A DNA stretch of 64,000 nucleotides from G963708325 sp963708325. Its GTDB lineage: Bacteria > Actinomycetota > Thermoleophilia > Solirubrobacterales > 70-9. The notes beneath the pieces were generated by a model. It worked only from the letters and a program-made list of their open reading frames with translations. It did no database searches and had not been told where the DNA came from. Position numbers and translations under genes: made by a program. Shown piece after piece: positions 31,483 through 41,201 of the stretch; the stretch's first letter is position 1, and every line of letters starts with the position of its first letter. The DNA lies in contig OY970203.1 in the NCBI GenBank assembly GCA_963708325.1, positions 124,001 to 188,000 on the forward strand, read 5' to 3'.

Positions 31483-32427
31483 TCATGCTCGAGGATGGCT
31501 GCGCTCGTACTGGCTGCGGAGCCAGGACGACTCTACCTGAGTGTAGATCTGCGTCGTGGAAATGCTCGCGTGGCCGAGCAGCTCCTGGATCGAGCGCAGA
31601 TCGGCGCCCCCCTGCAGCATGTGGGTCGCGAACGAGTGCCTGAGCAGGTGCGGGGAGACCCGCCCCGCGACGGCGGCCTCGCGCACCCACCGGGTCAGCC
31701 GCCGGCGCACGTCGGAGGGCGACAGGCGCAGGCCGCTGCGGGAGAGGAACAGGGCCGGCTCGGAGCGGTCGCGCTCGAGCTGCGGGCGCGCACGCTCCAG
31801 GTAGCGCTCGAGCGCCCGCTGGGCGGGCTCGCCGACGGGGACCACGCGCGTCTTGGACCCCTTGCCGGTCACGCGCAGCTGCTCGGAGTCGAAGTCGGGG
31901 TCGCTCGCGTCGAGGTTGACGACCTCCTCGCAGCGCAGCCCGCACGAGTAGGCCAGCTCGAACATCGCCCGATCGCGCACCTCGAGCGGCGTGCGGGCCG
32001 GGATCCGCTCCAGCAGCGCGGCGACCTGCTCGGCCCGCAGGACCTGCGGCAGCGAGCGGCCGCGCTTGGGGCTGGCGAGCAGATCGGCCGGATTCTGGGA
32101 GACGGTGCCACATCGCAGCAAATGGGCGAACAGCCCCCGGATCGCCGCCAGCTTGCGTGCCACAGTCGACTTGGCGGCGCCTCCCTCGGAGAGCGCCGCG
32201 GCGTAGCGGCGCAGGTCGCGATAGCCGATCGCGTCCGGCTCGAGGCCGCGCGATTGGGCCCAGCGGGCGAACTGGTCGAGGTCGATCGCGTAGGCGCGAC
32301 GCGTCTTCTCCGCGGACCCGCGCGCGCCCAGATCGCCGTCCATTCCCTCGAGCGCCCGCGACCAGGCGTCCCCCAGCGCCGGCCCAGCGCTCTCGGCTAC
32401 TGCGCTCATGGGCGTGGATTTCGCCAT
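31483..32427 (-). CDS. xerD: XerC/XerD-type tyrosine recombinase
   Basis: 314 residues; a second ATG six codons in (MSAVAESAG) could be the true start. The SAM-like N-terminal domain has EKTRRAYAIDLDQFARWAQ. The catalytic residues are the arginine in SCGLRCEEV, the lysine in GKGSKTR, HLLRHSFATH, GHASIS and the tyrosine in TTQIYTQV. The C-terminal LRSQYERSHPRA matches Xer proteins of chromosomes, not phage integrases. It resolves chromosome dimers at dif. XerC and XerD cannot be told apart by sequence here. The sigma factor gene follows after 22 bases. Confidence 0.88.
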   Translation of the reverse strand: MAKSTPMSAVAESAGPALGDAWSRALEGMDGDLGARGSAEKTRRAYAIDLDQFARWAQSRGLEPDAIGYRDLRRYAAALSEGGAAKSTVARKLAAIRGLFAHLLRCGTVSQNPADLLASPKRGRSLPQVLRAEQVAALLERIPARTPLEVRDRAMFELAYSCGLRCEEVVNLDASDPDFDSEQLRVTGKGSKTRVVPVGEPAQRALERYLERARPQLERDRSEPALFLSRSGLRLSPSDVRRRLTRWVREAAVAGRVSPHLLRHSFATHMLQGGADLRSIQELLGHASISTTQIYTQVESSWLRSQYERSHPRA

Positions 32428-32458
32428 CAGGCGGGCCCGACCCTCCCAGCGGGCGCAC

Positions 32459-33502
32459 TCAGCCGACGTAGACAGGCGTCCCCACGGAGACCTGGTCGTA
32501 CAGGTTGATCACGTCGGGGATCGCCATTCGGATGCATCCGTGCGAGGCGGCGGTGCCGAGCGACCCGAGGTCGTCGGTGCCGTGGATTCCGGCCCCGTTG
32601 AAGATCCCCATCCAGCGCGCCTTCAGTGGGTTGAGCGGCGATCCGCCGGGGATCGACTGCCCGGCGAGGCTGCCGGCCCAGGCGGAGTTGGGGACGTTCC
32701 AGGTCGGGTTCACGGCCTTGTCCTGGATGTGGTAGAGGCCGGCCGGCGTCTCCAGGCCGACCTGGCCGACCGCAATCGTGTAGGTCTTGGCGAGCTTCAG
32801 GTTCTTCCACAGCTTCAGCGTGAAGCCGCCGCGGTCGACCGTTATGTAGCTCGGGTAGCGACTGGCGAGCTCGTCGGTGGTGACGTCCGGCTTGGTGCGC
32901 CGCACGACGGCGCGCACCGGGGCGCGCAGCCCGCGCGGGTCTGCCACCTCCTGCTCGATGCGGTGGCGGAGCTGGTCGTCCTCGAGCACGCGACCGTCCT
33001 TGCCGGGCACCTCGTTCACCGAGTCCCCGGAGGCAGAGACCGTCGCGTCCTGGGCGTCGCGGTCCACGCGCTTTGCCAGGTCCTTGACGAAGGCGTCGAC
33101 GGCCTCGTGCGAGTAGGAGAGCCGCGGGGCGACGTAGCGGTCGACCGAGCCGCCCGTCGCGTAGCGCCACACCCGCGTCGGCACCGAGCCGGAGCGGCTG
33201 GCGTCCTTGGCCTCGGCGATCATCCCGTCGAGGTCGACCTTGAGCCGCAGCCGGCGCACTCCGAGGGTCCAGCGGTGGCCGCCGTAGGTGATCTTCAGCG
33301 GGTGGGACAGCGGCGCGACGAGGTCCTGGCGAACGGCCTTGCGGGCCTGCGCCGTGCTCATCCCCCCCACGTCGACGTCGCCGATCCGCACGCCGTTGGC
33401 GATCTGGTCCTTCTTCGAAGCGTCCCAGGCGTAGGCCCCAATCGCTCCCACGAGGAGGAACGCGACCGCGCCGATGATTGTGAGCTGCGCCTTTCGCCCC
33501 AT
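32459..33502 (-). CDS. Membrane-anchored L,D-transpeptidase
   Basis: 347 residues from ATG 33502 (MGRKAQLTIIG). One N-terminal membrane segment (LTIIGAVAFLLVGAIGAYAW) is followed by two peptidoglycan-binding-like repeats (GVRIGDVDVGGMSTAQARKAV and a second copy around SYSHEAVDAFVKDLAK). The YkuD catalytic domain ends in HGTDDLGSLGTAASHGCIRM, with the nucleophilic cysteine in SHGC and the conserved histidine and arginine. It makes 3-3 cross-links or anchors proteins in the cell wall outside the membrane. Xer and sigma genes follow on the same strand; functional connection is unknown. Confidence 0.92.
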   Translation of the reverse strand: MGRKAQLTIIGAVAFLLVGAIGAYAWDASKKDQIANGVRIGDVDVGGMSTAQARKAVRQDLVAPLSHPLKITYGGHRWTLGVRRLRLKVDLDGMIAEAKDASRSGSVPTRVWRYATGGSVDRYVAPRLSYSHEAVDAFVKDLAKRVDRDAQDATVSASGDSVNEVPGKDGRVLEDDQLRHRIEQEVADPRGLRAPVRAVVRRTKPDVTTDELASRYPSYITVDRGGFTLKLWKNLKLAKTYTIAVGQVGLETPAGLYHIQDKAVNPTWNVPNSAWAGSLAGQSIPGGSPLNPLKARWMGIFNGAGIHGTDDLGSLGTAASHGCIRMAIPDVINLYDQVSVGTPVYVG

Positions 33503-33611
33503 CTTTTCGAGCCTGTCCGCGAGCCGCGCCGAGCGGCCGGCGGGCCTGTCAAGTGTAGGCAGCCGGCGGCGCCGGCCAGGGGGCTGGTGAGACCTGCAAC
33601 GAGCTTTGCGC

Positions 33612-34970
33612 CTACCTGTAGGCGCGCACCTTCTCGATCGCCTCGAGCACGACGTCCCGGCCGCGCCCGTCGCGCTCGGCCCGGGCCACCGCCTCAAGCC
33701 CGGGCTGGTCGAGGTCCCCGAGCTGGGCGATCACCTCCTCGGCCTCCAGCTCCGCGGGGTCGAACTCGGGCGATCCCACCGGTTCGGCGGCGGGTCCTGT
33801 AACGGCACCGGCCTCCGCGAGCTGCGTCGTTTGCGACGGTCCCGCGGAGGCAGCGGATGCCGTGCCACCCGCGGAAGCCGCCGCCCGCTGCCCCCGTGAC
33901 ATTGCCTCGCCGGCCTCCCCGTTCTCGCGCCTCACGTTCGGGCTCCAGCGGAGGAACTCCTCCACCTCCCGCTCGTAGCGGTAGGGCTCCTCGATGCCGC
34001 GCAGCACCGGGCTCAGACGGAGGTGCTCGCCGAACCGCAGCACGGTCTCGCGCGACGTGTAGGTGTAGTTGAAGCCGGTCGCCTTGTACTTGCGGTTGTC
34101 GACCCCGCGGCCGAAGCGGAGCTGGTTCAGCATCTCGTCCGGTATGCGAAAGCCGAAACGCCGCAGCGGCGACGCGACGATCCCGGTCCCCCACGGTGGC
34201 AGCACCGGCAGCGGCCGCTTGCCGAGCAGCCCGATCGCCTCCGAGAGGGCGAGCACGCCGTCGGCGCCGACGTTGTAGACGCCGGGCACGTTCTGGAGGG
34301 CGGCGTGCTCGAGCGCGTGCACGACGTCGTCCTCGTGGGTGAACTGGTAGCGCGGGTCGAAGCCCAGGATCATCGGCACGAGATGCAGCGAGAACATCCG
34401 CGAATGGGAGGTGACGATGCCCGGGCCGAGCACGTTGGCGAAGCGCAGCACGGTGACGCTGACGTCGGGACGCTGCGCGGCGAACTCGGTGACGGCTGCC
34501 TCCGCCTCGACGATGTCGCGCTCGATCGCGGTCCGCGGAGGGTGCGCGCGAGGCATCTCCTCGGTGAAGAACGCCGGGTCGTCCTGCTCGCAGCCGTAGT
34601 AGTGCCCGGAGCTCTTGAAGACGAACTTGCGGACCGGGGAGTCCGCGCCGGTGCAGGCGGCGAGGATGTTCATCGTGCCGATCACGTTGTTCTCGTGGGC
34701 GAGCCGCGGGGTGGTGACGATCGCGTCGACGACCAGCCTCGTGTCGATCACGGTGTCTATCTCGGCGGCGCGCACGATCCGCTCGATCAGGGAGTGCTCG
34801 TGGCCGACGCGCACGAACTCGGTCCGCTCCAGCTCGCGGGTGGGGTCCTCCGAGTCGACGCCGATGATCGCCTCGATCTCCGGGAACGCCTCCAGGGCCT
34901 GCGCGAGCCGGCCGCCCCAGTAGGTGGAGAGTCCCGTGACCAGCACCCGTCGAGCGCGGTGCGGGCTCAT
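33612..34970 (-). CDS. NAD-dependent epimerase/dehydratase with a C-terminal extension
   Basis: 452 residues from ATG 34970, which overlaps the stop of the acyltransferase gene (ATGA). The Rossmann start VLVTGLSTYWGGRLA has a GxxxxxG form, and the Tyr-Lys catalytic pair of typical SDRs is not obvious (SSGHYYGCEQDD region), so it may be an atypical, non-catalytic or lipid-related member. After the SDR part (about residue 345) comes a 60-residue Ala/Gly/Ser-rich linker and a helical C-terminal segment (FDPAELEAEEVIAQLGDLD). Pairing with a PlsC-like acyltransferase is seen in other actinobacteria and suggests lipid metabolism. Confidence 0.8.
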   Translation of the reverse strand: MSPHRARRVLVTGLSTYWGGRLAQALEAFPEIEAIIGVDSEDPTRELERTEFVRVGHEHSLIERIVRAAEIDTVIDTRLVVDAIVTTPRLAHENNVIGTMNILAACTGADSPVRKFVFKSSGHYYGCEQDDPAFFTEEMPRAHPPRTAIERDIVEAEAAVTEFAAQRPDVSVTVLRFANVLGPGIVTSHSRMFSLHLVPMILGFDPRYQFTHEDDVVHALEHAALQNVPGVYNVGADGVLALSEAIGLLGKRPLPVLPPWGTGIVASPLRRFGFRIPDEMLNQLRFGRGVDNRKYKATGFNYTYTSRETVLRFGEHLRLSPVLRGIEEPYRYEREVEEFLRWSPNVRRENGEAGEAMSRGQRAAASAGGTASAASAGPSQTTQLAEAGAVTGPAAEPVGSPEFDPAELEAEEVIAQLGDLDQPGLEAVARAERDGRGRDVVLEAIEKVRAYR

Positions 34971-35875
34971 CCGAACCACACCGACTGGCGCGCGCCGACC
35001 ATCTCGAAGAGCGTCTCCTGGATTCGCGAGCGGATCTCCTGCGACACGGTCTGCACGAGGGCGCGGTCCTGGGCGGCATCGGCGCCGTAGGCGTCCGTGT
35101 CGACGGGCTCGAGGAAGCGGATCCGGAACTTGGCCGGCAGGTAGCCGAGCATCCCGAGAGGGCCGAGCCAGGGGAACGTCGGCGTGACCGGGAAGTAGAG
35201 CAGCCCGGTGAGCCGCTGCAACAGGCCGGAGCGGGCGAAGATCGGCTGCGCCTCCTCGGCCCCGACCACGCACGTCGGCACGATCTTGGCGCGGGCGCGG
35301 ATCGCCGCCGCGACGAACCCGCCGCGGCCGAAGCGCCGCAGCCTGTAGCGCTCGCGATAGAGCTTCTCCGTCCCCTTGCGGCCCTCGGGGAAGACCAGCA
35401 CGAGCTGCTCCTCGTCGTAGAGCAGCCGGTGGACGTTTGCCGGGTGGGCGGCAACGCAGCCGATCTTCGGGATCAGCATCGAGAACCCCGGGTAGCCCTT
35501 GAAGAAGTGCTCGACGGTGATGTGCAGGGGGCGAGGGACCGGATGCTCGTCGCGGATCGCCTTGGCGATCATCGCCGCGTCGGGCGGCAGCGCGCCGGAG
35601 TGGTTGGAGACGATCAGCGCGCCGCCATCGGAGGGGACGTTCTCGATCCCCTCGACATCGCAGCGAAACCAATAGCGGTAGAAGAACTCGATCAGGGTGG
35701 CGTCGAAGACCCGCTCGATCCGCTCCGAGCGCCCCCAGTCGGTGATCGTGCGCTCCGGCTCGATCGCCGGCAGCAGGTCGCGCATGCGATCGCCGGCCGG
35801 CTCGGGCAGGGGGCGGTCGTCGGCCGAGGCAAGGGCCTCGACCGGACCGGCGAGCGAGGTTCGATCCGGGGCCAT
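34967..35875 (-). CDS. PlsC-like lysophospholipid acyltransferase family protein
   Basis: 302 residues from ATG 35875 (MAPDRTSLAG); the open frame reaches 35929, but that adds an unsupported 18 residues. The acyltransferase motif I appears as VSNHSGALPPDAAM, the variant used by this actinobacterial branch. Motif III is VFPEGRKGTEKLYRERYRLRRFGRGGF, with a proline-containing motif IV at KIVPTCVVGAEE. It transfers acyl chains to a glycerol-phosphate-like acceptor at the membrane surface. It is co-translated with the SDR gene and divergent from the 5-formyl-THF cyclo-ligase gene, with 92 bases between them. Confidence 0.88.
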   Translation of the reverse strand: MAPDRTSLAGPVEALASADDRPLPEPAGDRMRDLLPAIEPERTITDWGRSERIERVFDATLIEFFYRYWFRCDVEGIENVPSDGGALIVSNHSGALPPDAAMIAKAIRDEHPVPRPLHITVEHFFKGYPGFSMLIPKIGCVAAHPANVHRLLYDEEQLVLVFPEGRKGTEKLYRERYRLRRFGRGGFVAAAIRARAKIVPTCVVGAEEAQPIFARSGLLQRLTGLLYFPVTPTFPWLGPLGMLGYLPAKFRIRFLEPVDTDAYGADAAQDRALVQTVSQEIRSRIQETLFEMVGARQSVWFG

Positions 35876-35967
35876 CGGCGGCGCATTCTCGCATCTCGGC
35901 AGCGATCGCCCCGCGCTGGTCCCGACCACCCGGAGAGCGGGCCGGGCGGCTCATAGAATCGGAGTCG

Positions 35968-36681
35968 ATGCGAACCAAGGACCAGGTGCGCCGCGCCGTC
36001 TGGCAGGCGATGGACCGTGAGGGGGTCTCCCGCTTCCCGGGCGCGGAGGGCCGCATCCCCAACTTCGCCGGCGCCCGCGCCGCCGCCGAGCGCCTCGCCG
36101 GGCACCGCCTGTGGAAGCGCGCCCGAGTGGTCAAGGCCAACCCCGACTCTCCGCAGACGCACGCCAGGCGGATCGCCCTGGAGGAGGGAAAGATCGTGAT
36201 CATGGCGGTGCCGCGCCTGCGCGACGCGCATCCGTTCCGCGTGCTCGACCCCAAGCGGCTGAACAAGCAGCAGATCCGCGAGGCGGCGACGATCAAGGGG
36301 GCCCTGCGCCATGGCCGCGTGGTCGCGCTCGACGAGATCCCCGAGATCGACTTCGTCGTCTGCGGGTCGGTCGGCGTCAACCTGAGCGGCGCCCGGATCG
36401 GCAAGGGCGGCGGCTTCTCCGACCTCGAGTTCGGCCTGCTGATCGACTCGGGCCGGATAGACGACCACACCGTGGTCGCCACCACGGTGCATCCGATCCA
36501 GATCCTGCGCGAGCACCTCCCCGTCACCGACCACGACCTGCCGGTCGACCTGATCGCCACCCCGCGCGCCGTCGTCGAGGTCGAGCGCGCCTACAGCCGT
36601 CCCCGCGGGATCCTCTGGGACCACCTCCAGCCCCCCCAAATCCGCGAGATCCCGGTGCTGGAGCGGATGGGCTACGCCTGA
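35968..36681 (+). CDS. 5-formyltetrahydrofolate cyclo-ligase family protein
   Basis: 237 residues. The signature GKGGGFSDLEFGLL is the ATP/folate-binding loop of the family, preceded by VVALDEIPEIDFVVCGSVGVN. The N-terminal region has the helix RRAVWQAMDREGV. It belongs to the longer branch related to eukaryotic MTHFSD-like proteins rather than YgfA, so 5-formyl-THF to 5,10-methenyl-THF conversion is probable but not certain. It is the first gene of a short plus-strand pair with the hydrolase, 6 bases apart. The upstream 92 bases are shared with the divergent acyltransferase. Confidence 0.82.
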   Translation: MRTKDQVRRAVWQAMDREGVSRFPGAEGRIPNFAGARAAAERLAGHRLWKRARVVKANPDSPQTHARRIALEEGKIVIMAVPRLRDAHPFRVLDPKRLNKQQIREAATIKGALRHGRVVALDEIPEIDFVVCGSVGVNLSGARIGKGGGFSDLEFGLLIDSGRIDDHTVVATTVHPIQILREHLPVTDHDLPVDLIATPRAVVEVERAYSRPRGILWDHLQPPQIREIPVLERMGYA

Positions 36682-36687
36682 GGATCG

Positions 36688-37644
36688 ATGGCACCTGGCG
36701 AGGGACGCCAGATCTTCCCCCTGGGCGCCCGCGGCCCCCGGCCCGAGGCGACCCCGCTGGAGCCCGATGCGGGTCCCGACACCTACGGCAACCCGGACCC
36801 GGAGTGGCTGCGGATCGACTGGCGCTCCCACCTGCGCACGGCGCGCGTGGTCGGCACCACGGTCAACTACGTCGAGCTCGGGGAGGGGCCCCCGGTGCTG
36901 CTCATCCACGGGATCAGCGGCTGCTGGCAGAACTGGCTGGAGAACGTGCCCTACCTGGCCAGGCGCCATCGCGTGGTGGCGCTGGACCTGCCCGGCTTCG
37001 GCTACAGCCCGATGCCGGACTGGGACCTCTCGATCGCCGCCTACTCGCGGCTGGTCCACGACTTCTGCGAGCGGCTCGGCCTCGCCCAGGTCGCGGTGGT
37101 CGGAAGCTCGATGGGCGGCTTCATCGCCGCCGAGGCGACGATCCGCGAGCCCGAGCGGATCGCCCGGCTGGTGCTCGTCTCCGCCGCCGGGGTCTCGCAC
37201 GCGAGGATGCGGCGCGAGCCGGCGCTGACCGCCGGGCGCATGGCCGCCGCCGCCGCTCCCTACGCGCTGCGCCTGCAGGAGCTCAGCATCCGCCGCCCGC
37301 GGCTGCGGCGGCTGGTGCTCGAGGGGGTCTTCCACGACCCCCTCGCGCTGCGCCCCGAACTCGTCTGGGAGTTCGTCCACCCCGGGATCCGCAGCGAGGG
37401 CTTCCTCGACGCGCTGGAGGCCCTGATCGGCTACGACTACCTCCACCGCCTGCCGGAGATAGAGGTTCCCACGCTGGTGGTCTGGGGCCGGCAGGACCGC
37501 GTCGTGCCCGCGGCCGACGCGACCGAGTACAACCGCCTGATCCCCAACTCGCGGCTCGTCGTCTTCGACCGCTGCGGCCACATCCCCCAGGCGGAGAGAC
37601 CGGCCCGCTTCAATTCGCTCGTCGAGCGCTTCCTGGCCGAGTGA
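36688..37644 (+). CDS. Alpha/beta hydrolase
   Basis: 318 residues. The oxyanion region is LLIHGISGCWQNW, the nucleophile elbow is VVGSSMGGFIAAE (serine), the acid is in VWGRQDRVVPAADA (aspartate), and the histidine is in RCGHIPQAERP. The triad is therefore complete. It resembles the haloalkane dehalogenase/epoxide hydrolase-like and lipid ester hydrolases of actinobacteria; substrate unknown. Residues 1-50 form an unusual Pro/Gly-rich lead. It overlaps nothing and is followed within 5 bases by an interspersed repeat copy. Confidence 0.85.
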   Translation: MAPGEGRQIFPLGARGPRPEATPLEPDAGPDTYGNPDPEWLRIDWRSHLRTARVVGTTVNYVELGEGPPVLLIHGISGCWQNWLENVPYLARRHRVVALDLPGFGYSPMPDWDLSIAAYSRLVHDFCERLGLAQVAVVGSSMGGFIAAEATIREPERIARLVLVSAAGVSHARMRREPALTAGRMAAAAAPYALRLQELSIRRPRLRRLVLEGVFHDPLALRPELVWEFVHPGIRSEGFLDALEALIGYDYLHRLPEIEVPTLVVWGRQDRVVPAADATEYNRLIPNSRLVVFDRCGHIPQAERPARFNSLVERFLAE

Positions 37645-37648
37645 TTTT

Positions 37649-37695
37649 GGCGCCGAGCGATCAGCGAGGCGCCAGGCAGGTGGGTGTCGTGATTT
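37649..37695 (+). repeat. Interspersed hairpin repeat, copy A (forward)
   Basis: Reads ggcgccgagcgatcagcgag, then gcgccaggcaggtgggtgtc and gtgattt. The hairpin is GGCGCC-GA-GC...GC-GA-GGCGCC. It lies in the 70-base gap between the convergent hydrolase and ilvD genes. This copy differs from the others in the stem, but both arms changed together, so pairing is kept. Confidence 0.7.
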
Positions 37696-37714
37696 CCAGG
37701 AGGCGAGTGGCGGC

Positions 37715-39381
<1,667 letters not shown>

Positions 39382-39385
<4 letters not shown>

Positions 39386-39939
39386 GCGACCGCCCTCCTG
39401 CGCCCCTCCCACTCCCGCAGCCGACGCAGGTCGCGCCGCACCTGTTCGGGGTCGATCTGGCGACCGGGGACGTGCATGTTCGCCCCCGCGATCAGCTCGC
39501 GTTCGTCGCCCTGGATCGCCATCCACTTGGCGAGGACGTCGTCTGCGTCGGGCAGGCGCGTTCCGTTCGATTCGCCGCTACGGTCGGGGAAGGCGACGCA
39601 GTACTCGTTGAGCAGGGCGCCATCGCGGCTGTCGTAGGCGACGATCGGCCGGTGCGGGTAGATCAGGTAGCCGTAGCGGCCCTCGCCGGTGTCGCGCGCC
39701 ACCCGCAGGAAACCCAGCTCGGCGTACATCGCGTATCCCTCGTCGCCGACCACCGACCGCAGCAGCTCGCGCGCCCTCCGCTCGGCCCGCAGCTCACGCC
39801 CGGGGTCCCAGTCCGGCACGCGCTCCCGCGGCGCCCGCGCAGCTCGGCGCTTTCGCAGGCGGGCGGCGATCGCCGGGCCGTAGACGAAACCGGCCAGCGC
39901 CGCGAGGACGACCACGAGCGCGCCCAGGAACAGGATCAC
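39382..39939 (-). CDS. Single-pass membrane protein, unknown
   Basis: 185 residues. The N-terminal LFLGALVVVLAALAGFVYGPAIAA is a membrane anchor followed by an Arg-rich stop-transfer stretch. The soluble part (LLRSVVGDEGYAMYAELGFLRVA, GYLIYPHRPIVAYDSRDG, NEYCVAFPD) is a conserved-looking alpha/beta domain in which the arrangement resembles uncharacterised actinobacterial proteins. No catalytic residues are recognised. It is sandwiched between an 80-residue gene (7 bases upstream) and ilvD (4-base overlap), so all three are one unit. Confidence 0.65.
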
Positions 39940-39946
39940 GCTGGGC

Positions 39947-40189
39947 TCAGCCGCCGGCGGCCTTGGGGAAGAAGATCACCCGCTCGGCGTCGCGCGGGAC
40001 CTCCGAGAAATCCCGCACCATCGTCGCCTCGTGGCGGGTGCCGTCGGACGTCGGCACGGCGGCCCACATCCCCTGGTCGAGCTGGTGGCGGAACTCCGCG
40101 ATCAGGCGCTCCTCGTCGGACTCCACCTCGACGTCGCCCTCGGCGAGCAGCACGTCGCCGTGCCCGGGCATCATCCGCAGGAACCTCAT
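39947..40189 (-). CDS. Small soluble protein, unknown
   Basis: 80 residues. The N-terminus RMMPGHGDVLLAEGDVEVES reads as beta hairpins, followed by helix LIAEFRHQLDQGMWAAVPT and strands EATMVRDFSEVP and RVIFFPKAAGG. The pattern resembles small ubiquitin-like or 'multiubiquitin' fold proteins, but I would not assign it. ATG 40189 lies 6 bases from a tandem copy of the interspersed repeat, so transcription of the ilvD group must start within or upstream of that repeat. Confidence 0.55.
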   Translation of the reverse strand: MRFLRMMPGHGDVLLAEGDVEVESDEERLIAEFRHQLDQGMWAAVPTSDGTRHEATMVRDFSEVPRDAERVIFFPKAAGG

Positions 40190-40195
40190 CTCATT

Positions 40196-40293
40196 GGTGC
40201 GCCGAACGCGAAGCGTGAGGCGGGTAGCAGGTCTGGGTCATGATGGTGCGCCGAACGCGAAGCGTGAGGCGAGTAACAGATCTGGGTCATGAC
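40196..40293 (+). repeat. Interspersed hairpin repeat, tandem copies B1 and B2
   Basis: Two exact-length 49-bp units, 40196-40244 and 40245-40293, four substitutions apart. Each has CGCC-GA-ACGC-gaa-GCGT-GA-GGCG. The pair lies between the 80-residue gene and thiD, in reverse orientation relative to those genes. Confidence 0.85.
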
Positions 40294-40393
40294 TCCCCGA
40301 TTATGCCAGCGGGGGGCGCGGATCGGCCGCAACGGGGCGCGGAGCCTGGATGGCGCGCTTGTTGCCTGATCGGCAACAGAGGCGCCAACGCGG

Positions 40394-41191
40394 CTAATCG
40401 CGCTCGGCGATGCCGAGGGCATCGACGGGGCCGGCGCCGGCGCCGATGTCGCGCAGGCCCGCGCCGACCGCCTCGGCCGTCACGTCGCGAGCGCGCCGCG
40501 CCGCGGTGAGCAAATCGTCCCCGCGGGCGAGGAATGCGGCGAGGGCGGAGGAGTGCGTGCAACCTGAGCCGTGCGAGGCGCCGTCCGGGTGGCGCGGTCC
40601 CGGGATGGGGACCGATTCGGAGCCGTCGAAGAACAGGTCCGCGCCCTTTTCGGTGTGGCCGCCGGTGACCACCACGGCGTCCGGTCCGAGCTCGCGCACG
40701 GCCCTTGCGAGCTCCTCCTGGGTGGCCTCGTCACCGAGCGCCGTCAGCTCGCGCGCCTCGGGCACGTTGGGCGTCGCCACGGTCGCCAGCGGCAGGATCC
40801 GCTCCACCAGCGCCCGCCTGGCCGCGGGGTCGAGGAGCACGGCGCCGCTCTCCGCCACCATCACCGGGTCCACCACGACCGGCGCGTCGCCGACCACCGC
40901 CAGCGCCTCGACGACCGCGTCGATCGTCTCGGCATCGCCCAGCATCCCGACCTTGATGGCGTCTACCCCGATGTCCTCGGCGACGGCGCGCACTTGGGCG
41001 ACGATCATCCGCGGGGGCACCGCGGTCACCGCCTCCACACCGACGGTGTTCTGCGCCGTCAGCGCCGTGATCGCGGTCATCCCGTGGACGCCGCAGCGCG
41101 CGAACGCCTTCAGGTCCGCCTGGATGCCGGCGCCCCCGCCGGAATCGGATCCGGCGATCGAGAGCACCGCGGGAACGCGTCGCTCGCTCAT
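40394..41191 (-). CDS. thiD: Hydroxymethylpyrimidine / phosphomethylpyrimidine kinase
   Basis: 265 residues. The substrate site LSIAGSDSGGGAGIQADLKAF is at residues 10-30, and the anion hole with catalytic cysteine is GSGCTHSSALAAFLA. The metal/phosphate region is VVDPVMVAESGAVLL. ThiD phosphorylates HMP and HMP-P for thiamine diphosphate synthesis. No TPP riboswitch (THI box) is visible in the region ahead. It follows dprA by 10 bases. The 100 bases after its stop contain only the edge of the repeat pair and nothing else I can identify. Confidence 0.93.
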   Translation of the reverse strand: MSERRVPAVLSIAGSDSGGGAGIQADLKAFARCGVHGMTAITALTAQNTVGVEAVTAVPPRMIVAQVRAVAEDIGVDAIKVGMLGDAETIDAVVEALAVVGDAPVVVDPVMVAESGAVLLDPAARRALVERILPLATVATPNVPEARELTALGDEATQEELARAVRELGPDAVVVTGGHTEKGADLFFDGSESVPIPGPRHPDGASHGSGCTHSSALAAFLARGDDLLTAARRARDVTAEAVGAGLRDIGAGAGPVDALGIAERD

Positions 41192-41201
41192 CGGCTCAAG
41201 C

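Noticed and set aside
33612..36560. A 982-codon minus-strand frame
   Set aside because: Only the 3' part from 34970 encodes the SDR; the rest is antisense or out-of-frame to the acyltransferase and cyclo-ligase genes.
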